NCBI RefSeq assembly: GCF_000379765.1
Contig: NZ_KB903450.1
Coordinates: 31,492-95,491 of the forward strand
Reading direction: 5' to 3'
Source: Flexithrix dorotheae DSM 6795
GTDB taxonomy: Bacteria; Bacteroidota; Bacteroidia; Cytophagales; Flammeovirgaceae
Length of the DNA stretch: 64,000 nt
The notes under the pieces are model-generated. The model did no database searches. It had not been told where the DNA came from and was given only the letters and a program-made list of their open reading frames with translations. Position 1 is the first letter of the stretch. Each line of letters begins with the position of its first letter. Below are positions 1 through 8,822 of this stretch, in pieces. The translations under genes were made by a program, and so were the position numbers.

Positions 1-1
1 T

Positions 2-295
2 AAAACAGAAGTTAGTAGCGGAGAATTTACTGTGAAGAAGATGGAAATTGAGGCCATCAATACTACGGCAAATTTCAATCTGCTGAAAAACCTGGCCAGC
101 CAGACCAATGGTGATTTTTACAATGCTCAGGAGATCGACCAGCTGGAGGCCAGATTGCTGGAGAAAGAAATCCCTGATATTATTCATACACAGGAAGAAT
201 TCAAGGAAATTCTTAATGTCAAATGGTTGATCGTGTTACTTTTGGCCTTAGCCACCTTGGAATGGGTCTTAAGAAAAGTGAAAGGAGCGTATTAA
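2..295 (+). CDS. C-terminal fragment of a VWA/BatA-like membrane protein (5' end outside window)
   Basis: The reading frame is open back to base 2, so this is the tail of a longer gene cut by the window edge; the GTG at 32 is an internal Val codon, not a start. About 98 residues are visible. They end with a short linker, one hydrophobic segment (residues KWLIVLLLALATLEWVLRK) and a basic tail. This arrangement is typical of the C-terminus of Bacteroidota VWA-domain membrane proteins, in which the last helix anchors a periplasmic domain. No VWA motif is visible in the fragment, so the family call is inference from the tail pattern. It converges on the NhaC-type gene. Confidence 0.6.
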   Translation, partial: KTEVSSGEFTVKKMEIEAINTTANFNLLKNLASQTNGDFYNAQEIDQLEARLLEKEIPDIIHTQEEFKEILNVKWLIVLLLALATLEWVLRKVKGAY

Positions 296-323
296 TTTTT
301 TCTTCACTCCTTTTGATTTTTAT

Positions 324-1793
324 TTATGCTTCTACTGCTATTTCCTGCTGCTCTGTAGGAATTTTTCTGATTTTAATATTGAGATAGGCAAATAAAATAG
401 TCATTAAAGGACTAATAATACAGAAAAAACAAAATGGGGCATAAACGGCTGTGGCCACCCCTAATACGGATGATTGAGCTGCTCCACAAGTATTCCAGGG
501 CACAAGCACGGAAGTCACAGTACCTGAATCTTCAAGAGTTCTGCTTAAATTTTCAGGCATTAACCCTCTATCTTTATACGTTTTGGCAAACATCCGGCCT
601 GGTACTACAATAGCGAGGTATTGATCTGAAGCCGTGACATTGAAAAAACCACAAGTGACTGCAGTAGAGGCAATTAAAGAACCTGTGGAGTTTGCCAAAG
701 AAATAATGACTTCTGTAATTCTACTCAATAACCCACTTTTTTCCATAATGCCACCAAAAATCATGGCACACATGATTAACCAGATAGTTCCTAACATTCC
801 TGCCATTCCTCCCGAGGACAATAGATCATTGACTTCTGCACTATCTGTAATGATAGAAATATCTCCATAAATGGAAAGCATTACTCCCTTGTAAATAGCT
901 ATCCAATTTAAACTTTCAGCTTCAGCCACCTGAACTAAAACATCCTGCTGGAAGACGATAGCGAATATGCCACCTAAAATTGTCCCTGCCAATAGCGCAG
1001 GAATTGCTGAAACCTTTTTTATGATGAGAATAAAAACAATTACAGGAACTATAAAAAGAATTGGAGTAATATTAAAAGCACTGTCAATTGCTTCCAGCAT
1101 CGCTGAAATATCTGTTGGGGCACTGTCATCTGCCACAAAGAAACCAAGAATTAGAAAAATGATTAATGTGACAGAGATAGAAGGAATTGTTGTAAAAGCC
1201 ATATAACGGATGTGGGTAAACAGGTCCGTTCCCGCAACAGCCGGAGCCAGATTAGTGGTATCCGATAATGGGGACATTTTATCCCCAAAATAAGCTCCTG
1301 AGATAATTGCTCCGGCAATCAGGCCATCCTCTATTCCCAAGGCTTTTCCTATCCCAAGCAAAGCAATTCCAATGGTCGCAATGGTCGTCCATGAACTTCC
1401 GGAACCCAAGGAAACAATTGCACAAATAATACAGGCAGCGAATAGAAAAATTGTAGGGTTTAATATTTGAAGCCCATAATAAATTAAAGCGGGTACTATT
1501 CCGCTAAGCAGCCAGGTGCCTGTTAATGAGCCAATTAACAATAAAATAAGCATGGCAGGCATGGCGGATTGAATACTATCTACGGCTCCATTCAATAATT
1601 CCTCCCAAGTGAATCCCAGTCGGGAAGCCACAATAGCCGCTACTGCAGCAGAAAAAAGCAAAATAATTTGATTGGAACCATCTAATCCAGCATCCCCAAA
1701 AATAAATTTGACATTTACAAACAGGAAAATAACCAGAAAAATGATGGGAATTAGAGCTTCAATTAATGTAGGTTTTCTTTTGGCGTGGTTCAT
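324..1793 (-). CDS. nhaC: Na+/H+ antiporter, NhaC family
   Basis: Integral membrane protein of about 489 residues with at least ten hydrophobic segments, matching the NhaC (IT superfamily) sodium/proton antiporters that export Na+ in exchange for protons. The block LGSGSSWTTIATIGIALLG and the SGAYFGDKMSPLSDTTNLAP block are the conserved central signatures, and the C-terminal half carries the expected NVTASDQYLAIVVPGRMF and DSGTVTSVLVPWNTCGAA motifs. The frame extends to 1883, but the extra 30 residues are basic and unlike the family; the Met at 1793 (MNHAKRKPTL) sits right before the first membrane helix and is preferred. Substrate choice (Na+/H+ or malate/lactate-coupled) cannot be told from sequence. 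Confidence 0.85.
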   Translation of the reverse strand: MNHAKRKPTLIEALIPIIFLVIFLFVNVKFIFGDAGLDGSNQIILLFSAAVAAIVASRLGFTWEELLNGAVDSIQSAMPAMLILLLIGSLTGTWLLSGIVPALIYYGLQILNPTIFLFAACIICAIVSLGSGSSWTTIATIGIALLGIGKALGIEDGLIAGAIISGAYFGDKMSPLSDTTNLAPAVAGTDLFTHIRYMAFTTIPSISVTLIIFLILGFFVADDSAPTDISAMLEAIDSAFNITPILFIVPVIVFILIIKKVSAIPALLAGTILGGIFAIVFQQDVLVQVAEAESLNWIAIYKGVMLSIYGDISIITDSAEVNDLLSSGGMAGMLGTIWLIMCAMIFGGIMEKSGLLSRITEVIISLANSTGSLIASTAVTCGFFNVTASDQYLAIVVPGRMFAKTYKDRGLMPENLSRTLEDSGTVTSVLVPWNTCGAAQSSVLGVATAVYAPFCFFCIISPLMTILFAYLNIKIRKIPTEQQEIAVEA

Positions 1794-1931
1794 TCTGCGC
1801 TTTGTATGGTTATATTTTTTCTCCAAATTATATAATAAATTGTTTAAGGAAAAAAAATGAACCTTTACTTTTTGCGATTTCAAAAAATGAAACAGCTAAA
1901 AATTCCCCATTTTAGGAGAAATAGGCCAATA

Positions 1932-3038
1932 TCAACGAAGATTTTTTCTCCGGTTTCTTCTGTAGTCTTCGAATATTAAATTTCCTAAACCCTTCAGGCT
2001 ACTGTAATAGGCATTGCCGTTATTTACTTTTGTAAACTCCTTCACAAACTCCTTCAAATAAGGGTCAGATGCAATCATAAATGTAGTAATCGGAATTTTG
2101 AGTCTTCTGCATTGGGCAGCCAGGGTTAGGGTTTTATTCAATATTTTATTATCAAGCCCGAAACTGTTTTTGTAATATTTGATACCCTCTTTAATGCAGG
2201 TGGGTTTGCCATCGGTAATCATGAATATTTGTTTATTCCTGTTTTTCCTTCGCCTTAAAAGATCCATGGCTAATTCTAAACCTGCCACTGTATTGGTATG
2301 GTATGGTCCTACCTGTAAATATGGCAAATCTTTAATTTTTATTTGCCAGGCATCGTTTCCAAAAACAATAATATCAAGCGTGTCTTTTTTATACTTTGTG
2401 GTGATTAATTCGGCAAGGGCCATGGCCACTTTTTTAGCCGGAGTAATTCTGTCCTCTCCATACAAAATCATAGAATGGCTAATATCAATCATCAACACCG
2501 TTGAGGTTTGAGCCTTATACTCTTTTTCAACTACCTCAAGGTCATTTTCGGTAAGCATAAATTTGCCCATACCATGATTAATTTGCGCATTCCTTATAGA
2601 ATCAGTAAGTGAGATTTGGTCCAGGGTATCTCCAAATTGATATTCTCTTAAATCAGCACTTAATTCGTCTCCGCTATTTCCGGAATAAGTGGTGTTATGA
2701 TCACCTTTGTTTGCTTTTTTTAATTTACCAAAAATTTCTTCAAGGGCACTTTTTCTGATTTTTTGTTCACTCTTGGCAGATATTATAAATTGCCCTCCTT
2801 CATTTTCATTTTCCTGTATATATCCTTTATCCTTTAAATCCTCAATAAAATCCCCAATCCCGTATTGCCCATTGGTCAGGTTGTATTGCTTATCCAGGTT
2901 GGTTAACCAACTCAGAGCTTCCGATACATTTCCTGAAGTAATGGTAAGCAATTGGGTGAAAATATCCAGCAAGTTATCAAATTGACTTTTTTGTTGATCC
3001 GACTGTGGGGTAAAATCTGAAAACCTAAAACCTAGCAT
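1932..3038 (-). CDS. VWA-domain protein
   Basis: 368 residues without signal peptide or membrane segment, so probably cytoplasmic. The C-terminal half is a von Willebrand factor A domain with a MIDAS metal site (MIDISHSM, D-x-S-x-S, near residue 183), a conserved Thr/Gly region and ITDGKPT. The N-terminal half is charged and helical. In other Bacteroidota such proteins often accompany an MoxR/Mg-chelatase-like AAA+ ATPase, forming a chaperone-like pair; no ATPase gene is next to it here. The target is unknown. The start is the only Met at the N-terminus and is followed by the family-like MLGFRFSDF. Confidence 0.75.
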   Translation of the reverse strand: MLGFRFSDFTPQSDQQKSQFDNLLDIFTQLLTITSGNVSEALSWLTNLDKQYNLTNGQYGIGDFIEDLKDKGYIQENENEGGQFIISAKSEQKIRKSALEEIFGKLKKANKGDHNTTYSGNSGDELSADLREYQFGDTLDQISLTDSIRNAQINHGMGKFMLTENDLEVVEKEYKAQTSTVLMIDISHSMILYGEDRITPAKKVAMALAELITTKYKKDTLDIIVFGNDAWQIKIKDLPYLQVGPYHTNTVAGLELAMDLLRRRKNRNKQIFMITDGKPTCIKEGIKYYKNSFGLDNKILNKTLTLAAQCRRLKIPITTFMIASDPYLKEFVKEFTKVNNGNAYYSSLKGLGNLIFEDYRRNRRKNLR

Positions 3039-3495
3039 ATATATTTTGTTAATGAAATTTCAAGTAAAAATAAAAGAATTATACTAAATAAAAATTTATT
3101 TGAGTTGCGCAAAATATTGAATATTTAGGTGTGTTTTTGGTTGATAATCAATTGCTTATGATGATTTTTATCTGAATCAAAAAAGAATTTTTCTCAACCT
3201 TAGCAACTATTTACAACACAACTAATTTATGCATTATAAGGTTCATCCTCTACACAAACTTGTTTTTTTCTGGTAAACATTCAAAATGTAATTCGAAAGA
3301 ATTGGATTGGCTGTTAACAATTGAGATATTTTTTGTGAAGGAGCATAGTCAAAACCGTAGATTTTTTTATAAGTTTGCGGGTTGTATTTCATCAATACAT
3401 GGGAAATTTGATTTTTAGCTTAATATCCTTTTAAGCTGAAATGGGAAAATCTGAAAATAAAATCAAAATCTCAATTTTTTAATCTCTTTGGGTAT
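3039..3495. other. Gene-free upstream region between VWA gene and HU
   Basis: About 460 AT-rich bases between divergent genes. I see no open frame worth reporting, no tRNA and no strong hairpin. It ends at the HU promoter. The minus-strand VWA promoter must lie at its left edge but I cannot pick out a clear box. Confidence 0.5.
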
Positions 3496-3526
3496 TTGCT
3501 AATTAATATTTATAAATATAAATTTG
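3496..3526 (+). promoter_or_regulatory. Bacteroidota-type promoter for the HU operon
   Basis: TTG at 3496-3498 (-33) and TAAATTTG at 3519-3526 (-7) with exactly 20 nt between them match the consensus for the primary sigma factor of Bacteroidota. The expected start of transcription is near 3533, giving a 5' UTR of about 50 nt before the GTG start of HU. Confidence 0.75.
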
Positions 3527-3585
3527 CAGCCTTCCAAAGGTATTGATAATTAGAGTATTATAAACTTATTTTAAAATTTAAAGAC

Positions 3586-3888
3586 GTGACAAAAGCAGAA
3601 GTAATCGCAGAAATTTCAACGCAAACTGGAATTGATAAAGGGGACGTGACCGCCTCCATAGAAGCTTTTTTTAAAGTAGTGAAAAATAAGATGTCGGAGG
3701 GAGAAAATATTTACGTGAGGGGTTTTGGAAGTTTTGTAAACAAAAAAAGAGCAAGTAAAGTTGGAAGAAATATATCAAAAAATACTGCTATTGTTATCGG
3801 TGAGCATTACGTTCCAAGCTTTAAGCCATCTAAATCTTTTGTGGAGAAAATAAAATTAAGCGATAAAGTAAAACTCGCTAATCAGTGA
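3586..3888 (+). CDS. HU/IHF-family DNA-binding protein
   Basis: 100 residues, the normal length for an HU-type histone-like protein that dimerises and bends DNA. The N-terminal helical part (MTKAEVIAEISTQTG) and the beta-arm region with GFGSF, an Arg/Lys-rich stretch and the terminal FKPSKSFVEKI are standard. The start codon is GTG at 3586, the first codon consistent with the family N-terminus. It is followed after 13 nt by a TPR gene, then by the short basic peptide gene and RNase G, a grouping that looks like one transcription unit led by the promoter at 3496-3526. Confidence 0.92.
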   Translation: MTKAEVIAEISTQTGIDKGDVTASIEAFFKVVKNKMSEGENIYVRGFGSFVNKKRASKVGRNISKNTAIVIGEHYVPSFKPSKSFVEKIKLSDKVKLANQ

Positions 3889-3901
3889 TAACCTTCATTT
3901 A

Positions 3902-4717
3902 ATGTATAAATCTCAATATATTGTTATCTCAGTTGCCATTATTTTAATAATTGGTCTGGCACTATTACCCAGAGTAGTGGTAGATAATGATAAAGTTCTT
4001 TCAGAGGAAAAGGTATCGGGGGAGGATCACAGCGGGCATGACCATGAGGAAGGTATTCCTGCTGAAGATTATGAAAGCATATTGCCAACCATAAAAGCAT
4101 TCCATGGATCGGAATCTAAGGCAGATAAAGAGGGCCTGCTTGATGAAATAATTAATGAATTCAAAGCAATTAACCGGTATGATAGTGCTGCTGTATATGC
4201 CGAATACTTTGCAATTGAATTCCCAGAAGATAATAATTTCCAAAAAGCAGGGGAGATTTATTTCGAAGCGTTTACCTTTGCATTTGATTCAGAAAAAAAG
4301 GAAAGACTGGCACTTAAAGCAAGAGAACTTTTTCAGAGAGTCCTGGACAATAATCCAGAACTATTAGACTTAAAAACTAAAATAGGTTTAACCTATATGT
4401 CATCTGAAAGCCCTATGCAGGGAATTATGATGATTAGAGAGGTTTTAGAGCAGGACCCTGATAATGAACTGGCTATCTCCAATATGGGTTTCTTGGCTAT
4501 GCAATCGGGTCAGTACGATAAAGCGCTTGCAAGGTTTCAAAAGTTAATTGAGCTAAACCCACAGGATATGCAGGCTAGATTTTATCTAGGAGTTTGCTAT
4601 AAAGAGTTAGGCGAAAATGAAAAGGCAAGGGAGGTGTTGAATCTTGTGAAATCTCAGGAGAGTAATCCTGATGTTTTGTCTATGGTAGATAAGGTGTTGT
4701 CAGAATTAGATCAATAA
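3902..4717 (+). CDS. Membrane-anchored TPR protein
   Basis: 271 residues. One N-terminal transmembrane or uncleaved signal segment (YIVISVAIILIIGLALLP) is followed by a His/Asp/Glu-rich patch (SGHDHEEG) and then a helical region with at least three TPR units: the clear ones fall around residues 150-255 and include the typical NPQDMQARFYLGVCYKELG pattern. TPR proteins act as scaffolds; the partner here is unknown. Its conserved-looking place between HU and RNase G suggests a housekeeping role, but that is inference from context only. The start lies 13 nt after the HU stop. Confidence 0.8.
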   Translation: MYKSQYIVISVAIILIIGLALLPRVVVDNDKVLSEEKVSGEDHSGHDHEEGIPAEDYESILPTIKAFHGSESKADKEGLLDEIINEFKAINRYDSAAVYAEYFAIEFPEDNNFQKAGEIYFEAFTFAFDSEKKERLALKARELFQRVLDNNPELLDLKTKIGLTYMSSESPMQGIMMIREVLEQDPDNELAISNMGFLAMQSGQYDKALARFQKLIELNPQDMQARFYLGVCYKELGENEKAREVLNLVKSQESNPDVLSMVDKVLSELDQ

Positions 4718-4796
4718 AATCATTTTCGGGTTTTACTCCCGATATACTATATATTATATAAGAAATTAAATATTTTAAACTTAAAAGAATACGATT

Positions 4797-4892
4797 ATGC
4801 CGTGCGGAAAAAAGAGAAAGAGACATAAGATTGCTACTCATAAAAGGAAAAAAAGACTAAGAAAAAACAGACACAAAAAAAAGAATAGCTAG
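4797..4892 (+). CDS. AURKAIP1/COX24-domain-like small basic protein
   Basis: A 31-residue peptide beginning MPCGKKRKRHKIATHKRKK and continuing with almost only Lys, Arg and His. Its composition and the K-K-R-K-x-M/I-x-x-H-K-x-x-K pattern match the AURKAIP1/COX24 family, which includes mitochondrial and bacterial small-subunit ribosomal proteins. It is short enough to be missed by usual gene callers. It lies between the TPR gene and RNase G, a location that fits a translation or RNA-processing role. The family match is from memory of the pattern; ribosome binding in this organism is inference. Confidence 0.75.
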   Translation: MPCGKKRKRHKIATHKRKKRLRKNRHKKKNS

Positions 4893-4937
4893 TCTGAATC
4901 TTTATTGATTGCCTGATTTGGAACCAGGTAATTCTAT

Positions 4938-4976
4938 CTTCGGCTTTTTAAAATATAAAATTTTAAAGAGCCGAAG
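4938..4976. terminator. Long hairpin between the small basic protein gene and RNase G
   Basis: Arms 4938-4954 and 4960-4976 pair over 17 bp with one G-U, around a 5-nt loop. There is no strong T-run after the right arm, so it may be a terminator, an RNA-processing site or a stability element that separates the HU cluster from RNase G. Confidence 0.5.
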
Positions 4977-5149
4977 AATTTTCATTCTGGATGATAGTTA
5001 TTAAACCCTGGCTTATACTATTGGAGCATCTGTCACACATTTTATAACCTGATATTTCTTTTTTGTTCCAACAGCATAAAAAAGCTGAAATAGGCCCTGG
5101 TGATTAATAATTCATCCTTTAATTTAATTTTAGTTATACAAACCTTATA

Positions 5150-6703
5150 ATGAGTAATGAATTAGTAATCAATTCTTCTCAGGATGGTGGCCGTATAGCT
5201 TTACTAAAAAACAAAAGTCTGGTTGAACTTCATTATGAGAATGAAGAAACCAAGTTTTCTGTAGGAGATATTTATCTTGGTACTGTAAAGAAAGTTGTAC
5301 CTGGCTTAAATGCTGCATTCATTGATATTGGATATGAGAAAGATGCATTTTTACATTATCTTGATCTTGGTCCAAATGTAAAATCTTTAATTAAGTTTAT
5401 CCGATACATTCAATCTACGAAAAAGGAGCCAAATCATAAACTAGGAGAGTTTAGGATGGAAGCTGAGATTGATAAACTCGGAAAAATTAATGAGGTATTT
5501 AAGCAGAATCAAAAAATAATGGTTCAGGTAGTAAAGGAGCCTATTTCTACAAAGGGGCCAAGACTATCTTGTGAGCTTTCAATTGCCGGACGATACTTGG
5601 TATTAGTACCATTCTCCAGTGCAATTAATGTATCGAAAAAAATTACAGATCAAGCAGAACGCAAACGACTTCTAAGATTAATATCTTCTATTAAACCAGA
5701 CAATTTTGGTGTAATAATCCGGACAGTAGCTGAGAAAAAGGAAGTTGCTGAACTGGACAGGGATCTCAGGGACCTGGTAAAAAAATGGGAACTGGGATGC
5801 AAAGCCCTTGCAAAAGCAAAACCAAGACAAAAAGTGATTGGTGAAATGAATAGGGCTGCCTCTATGTTGAGGGATATTCTTAATGAAAGCTTTGATAGTA
5901 TCACAGTAGATGATGCTACTGCTTTTGAGGATATTAAAGGGTATATTAAAACCATTGCACCAGAAAAAGAAAAAATAGTAAAGCATTATAACGGTAATGC
6001 CAAAATTTTTGAGAATTACGGAATTGAAAAACAGCTAAAAACGCTGTTTGGACAAACGGTAAGTTTACCGAATGGAGGTTATCTTGTAATTGAGCATACA
6101 GAAGCGCTTCATGTCATTGACGTAAACAGTGGAAATAAGTCTAACTCTGAAACAGATCAGGAAACCACTGCTTTTAATGTAAATGCGGAGGCTGCAGCTG
6201 AAGTGGCAAGACAACTAAGGTTGAGAGATATGGGTGGAATCATTGTAGTTGATTTCATCGATATGAAAAAAGCAGAAAACCGAAAGAAAATTTATGACCA
6301 GATGAAAACGGTTATGAAGGACGATCGGTCGAAATATACAATCTTACCACTTACCAAGTTTGGGTTGATGCAAATAACCCGACAAAGAGTAAGGCCTGAA
6401 TTAAATATTGTAACTAAGGAGACTTGTCCTACTTGCAAAGGTTCTGGTAAAATTGCTGCTTCTATCACTATTTCAGATCAGTTGCAAAGTGATTTGGAAT
6501 ACATTGTCTCGAAACAGAATGAGAAAAAAATAACCATTGTTTTGCATCCTTATTTGCATGCATATTTTACTCAAGGGTTATTCTCAAAAAGAATTAACTG
6601 GTTGCTCAAATATCATCAGTGGGTAAACCTGGTAAAAGATTCTTCTTTAGGAATAAATGAATATATTTTCCTCAATAAGCGAAAAGAAAGGATCGAAATT
6701 TAA
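5150..6703 (+). CDS. rng: Ribonuclease E/G family endoribonuclease (RNase G type)
   Basis: 517 residues, the length of RNase G rather than full RNase E. An N-terminal S1-like part (about 35-130) is followed by the catalytic core with the two metal-binding aspartates, D324 in HVIDVNSGN and D368 in VVDFIDM, and the zinc-link CPTCKGSG (C426, C429) that joins two protomers. It cleaves single-stranded RNA, typically in rRNA maturation and mRNA decay. The long C-terminal scaffold of RNase E is absent. It is the last gene of the HU cluster and converges on hemH, whose terminator it shares. Confidence 0.92.
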   Translation: MSNELVINSSQDGGRIALLKNKSLVELHYENEETKFSVGDIYLGTVKKVVPGLNAAFIDIGYEKDAFLHYLDLGPNVKSLIKFIRYIQSTKKEPNHKLGEFRMEAEIDKLGKINEVFKQNQKIMVQVVKEPISTKGPRLSCELSIAGRYLVLVPFSSAINVSKKITDQAERKRLLRLISSIKPDNFGVIIRTVAEKKEVAELDRDLRDLVKKWELGCKALAKAKPRQKVIGEMNRAASMLRDILNESFDSITVDDATAFEDIKGYIKTIAPEKEKIVKHYNGNAKIFENYGIEKQLKTLFGQTVSLPNGGYLVIEHTEALHVIDVNSGNKSNSETDQETTAFNVNAEAAAEVARQLRLRDMGGIIVVDFIDMKKAENRKKIYDQMKTVMKDDRSKYTILPLTKFGLMQITRQRVRPELNIVTKETCPTCKGSGKIAASITISDQLQSDLEYIVSKQNEKKITIVLHPYLHAYFTQGLFSKRINWLLKYHQWVNLVKDSSLGINEYIFLNKRKERIEI

Positions 6704-6725
6704 TATTACTAAACCTTAAGATTAG

Positions 6726-6760
6726 AAAAACGCCTTGAATTAATTTTTCAAGGCGTTTTT
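6726..6760. terminator. Bidirectional terminator shared by rng and hemH
   Basis: Perfect 13-bp arms at 6726-6738 and 6748-6760, A-rich on the left and T-rich on the right, so it works on both strands. The hemH stop codon (6740-6742) lies inside the loop, meaning the last hemH codons are part of the terminator. Confidence 0.85.
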
Positions 6761-7780
6761 TATTTGGGAGCGTTCTTCAACCAAATTTTTCAGGGTGTCA
6801 ATCCAAAGAGGGGAATCATTCAGGCTTTCTACCAACTGCACTTTTTCTCCACCGTGTTCTTCAAAAATTTCCTGGTATTCATCTCCTATTTCAATTATGG
6901 TTTCAAGGCAATCAGCGGTAAAAGCCGGGCTGAAAACCAATAATTTTTTATTTCCCTTTTTTGCCTGCTCTTCTACTACAAAATCAGCATAGGGTTCCAG
7001 CCAAGGGTCCTTCCCAAGTCTGGATTGAAAGGCAACGGTATATTTCTCTTCGGGGATGTTCAGTCTGGAAGCCAGGTATCTCGTGGTGGCGTAGCAGGTA
7101 GCTTTATAGCAAAATTTATTTTCATCAGTAATTTCATTTTCACAATCGCGATCTGAGCAGAGTCCTTCTTCATAAACTTTGTCAACCTGTCTTTCAGGTA
7201 GCCCGTGAAAACTGAACATAACATGATCAAAATCCTCATGGTTATACTTTTTCCCTTTTTCTACAAATGCCTCAAGAAAATCCTCATTATCGTAATACTG
7301 ACTGATAAAACTAATTTCAGGAATGACATACCATTTACTTATAATTTCCATGGCCCTTTGGTGTGCTGAACCAGTGGTAGAAGATGCATATTGGGGAAAC
7401 ATGGGGACAATAATTATTTGAGAAAAATTCATTTTTCTCATTTTTTCCAACACTGTTTCCATACTTGGATTTTTATACCTCATCGCTAATTCCACATGGT
7501 AATTTTCTCCAAGTTTTTCCTGTAATAATTGCTGGGCTTTTTGGGAATAAAAGAGTAGTGGAGAACCATCTTTAGTCCACAGTTTTTGATAAATTTTGGC
7601 TGATTTGGGTGCTCTAAAGGGAACTATAATGAAGTTGACTAAAAACTTTCTCAAAAGCCAGGGAATGTCAATTACTCTGGGGTCATTTAAAAATTGAGAT
7701 AGATAACTTCTTACTTTTCCAGTACTTGGATCGTCAGGTGTACCTAAATTCACCAGTAAAACCCCTATTTTATTACTCAT
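6740..7780 (-). CDS. hemH: Ferrochelatase
   Basis: About 346 residues. Inserts iron into protoporphyrin IX as the last step of haem synthesis (protohaem branch). The N-terminus IGVLLVNLGTPD, the active-site block FSFHGLPERQ with the metal-binding His near residue 192, and a downstream acidic FSPAFTADCLETIIEI block are all present. The frame can start at 7816, but MSNKIGVLLVNLG at 7780 matches the family N-terminus and is preferred. Its 3' end overlaps the shared terminator with rng. A CATTTTTG box on the minus strand near 7848-7855 is a plausible -7 element. Confidence 0.93.
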   Translation of the reverse strand: MSNKIGVLLVNLGTPDDPSTGKVRSYLSQFLNDPRVIDIPWLLRKFLVNFIIVPFRAPKSAKIYQKLWTKDGSPLLFYSQKAQQLLQEKLGENYHVELAMRYKNPSMETVLEKMRKMNFSQIIIVPMFPQYASSTTGSAHQRAMEIISKWYVIPEISFISQYYDNEDFLEAFVEKGKKYNHEDFDHVMFSFHGLPERQVDKVYEEGLCSDRDCENEITDENKFCYKATCYATTRYLASRLNIPEEKYTVAFQSRLGKDPWLEPYADFVVEEQAKKGNKKLLVFSPAFTADCLETIIEIGDEYQEIFEEHGGEKVQLVESLNDSPLWIDTLKNLVEERSQIKNALKN

Positions 7781-7841
7781 TTTATAATAATTAATCACCA
7801 GAACTACTTTTTTCAAATGTTTTCATCCAAAAAACCAATAG

Positions 7842-7859
7842 TTTTGGCAAAAATGACAG
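7842..7859 (-). promoter_or_regulatory. Possible regulatory motif upstream of hemH
   Basis: The plus-strand 12-mer CAAAAATGACAG (7848-7859) also occurs at 45742-45753 upstream of grpE. On the minus strand it contains the spaced repeat TGTCA-TTTT-TGCCA. Two occurrences next to unrelated genes suggest, but do not prove, a shared operator or promoter subtype. Confidence 0.35.
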
Positions 7860-7908
7860 TATTTAATTTTTTTAAACTTAATATTTAAAACATACTATGC
7901 AGAAACAA

Positions 7909-7936
7909 AAAAAGCTTCCCGGAATAGAAGCTTTTT
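7909..7936. terminator. Terminator downstream of gcvH
   Basis: Arms 7909-7918 and 7927-7936 (AAAAAGCTTC / GAAGCTTTTT) form a perfect 10-bp stem with an 8-nt loop. Read on the minus strand it follows the gcvH stop by about 20 nt and ends in a T-run. Confidence 0.8.
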
Positions 7937-7956
7937 GTAGACAAAAATGTTTTATT

Positions 7957-8334
7957 TTATCCTACTAATTCTGCATATGCCTCGCTACTTAAAAGATCAC
8001 TAATAGAAGATGGATCAGAAATTTTTATTTTTATCATCCATCCCGCTTCATATGGATCAGAGTTTACCAATTCAGGTTCTCCTTCTAGTGCTTCATTAAT
8101 TTCGATTACTTCTCCGGTTATTGGCATAAATAAATCCGAAACCGTTTTTACAGCCTCTACAGAACCAAAAACTTCTCCGGCTTCTACCTCTTCACCTTCA
8201 GTAGGAATATCTACATAAACAATATCGCCAAGTTCTCCCTGGGCAAACTCTGTAATACCAATTGTGGCGATATCTCCATCAATTTTTACCCATTCGTGGT
8301 CTTTTGTATATTTTAACTCTTCAGGAAAATTCAT
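7957..8334 (-). CDS. gcvH: Glycine cleavage system H protein
   Basis: 125 residues, standard length. H protein carries the lipoyl arm that shuttles the aminomethyl group between the P, T and L proteins of the glycine cleavage system. The lipoylation site is K63 in the motif GSVEAVKTVSD, and the C-terminal DPYEAGWMIKI block is typical. No gcvP or gcvT is adjacent, so the system is dispersed, as is common in Bacteroidota. A -7 box (8389-8396, minus strand) precedes it and a good terminator follows. Confidence 0.95.
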   Translation of the reverse strand: MNFPEELKYTKDHEWVKIDGDIATIGITEFAQGELGDIVYVDIPTEGEEVEAGEVFGSVEAVKTVSDLFMPITGEVIEINEALEGEPELVNSDPYEAGWMIKIKISDPSSISDLLSSEAYAELVG

Positions 8335-8388
8335 AAGTTTTAATGATATGATTGTTGAATAAAATCAAGGCTTATTGCTCTGTTGTCC

Positions 8389-8396
8389 CAAATATA
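8389..8396 (-). promoter_or_regulatory. -7 promoter box for gcvH
   Basis: On the minus strand this reads TATATTTG, a perfect -7 box, placing the transcription start about 50 nt before the gcvH ATG. I see no clear -33 TTG at the usual distance. Confidence 0.5.
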
Positions 8397-8626
8397 CAAG
8401 CTTTTTCGATTTTGGAAAAAATTATCTTCATATCAAAAATTTATGGGTTATCAAGTAACTATATATCAGAAATTTAATACCTTTGGAATAGTTTTAGAAG
8501 TATAAATCGTATGTAAGATTAATACTGAAAAAAACCAATTCCTTACTTACCTTTCCTTATACTCACAAAGCAACATTTATGGGAAATTCCCGTAAATATC
8601 CTAGCTGATTAATCTTACTTTTTTAC

Positions 8627-8634
8627 TACCTTTG
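8627..8634 (+). promoter_or_regulatory. -7 promoter box that fixes the start of the small membrane protein
   Basis: TACCTTTG followed by CAAC is a typical -7 box. It implies transcription starts near 8640, so an in-frame start at 8632 would not be on the mRNA and the ATG at 8656 must be used. Confidence 0.55.
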
Positions 8635-8655
8635 CAACTTTTAAAAACCAGCGCA

Positions 8656-8817
8656 ATGAGATTTTTGAAATATATAGTGTACAAATTTTTATTTTACCTT
8701 TCTCCAGTTTTGTTTTTTTCTATAAATCCTGACCTGACTAAGGAACAAAAAGTGAGGCTTTTGAACAAGGATATTCTAAGCCAGAAGGCAAGATTAAAAT
8801 CATTGAAGAAAATTTAA
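8656..8817 (+). CDS. Small membrane protein of unknown function
   Basis: 53 residues: MRFLKYIVYKFLFYLSPVLF forms one hydrophobic segment, followed by a charged, helical tail rich in Lys and Leu. I do not recognise a family. The frame extends upstream to 8632, but that codon lies inside the promoter -7 box, so 8656 is chosen. It converges with the PabB-like gene, whose stop is only 5 nt away, leaving no room for a separate terminator. Confidence 0.5.
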   Translation: MRFLKYIVYKFLFYLSPVLFFSINPDLTKEQKVRLLNKDILSQKARLKSLKKI

Positions 8818-8822
8818 ATACT

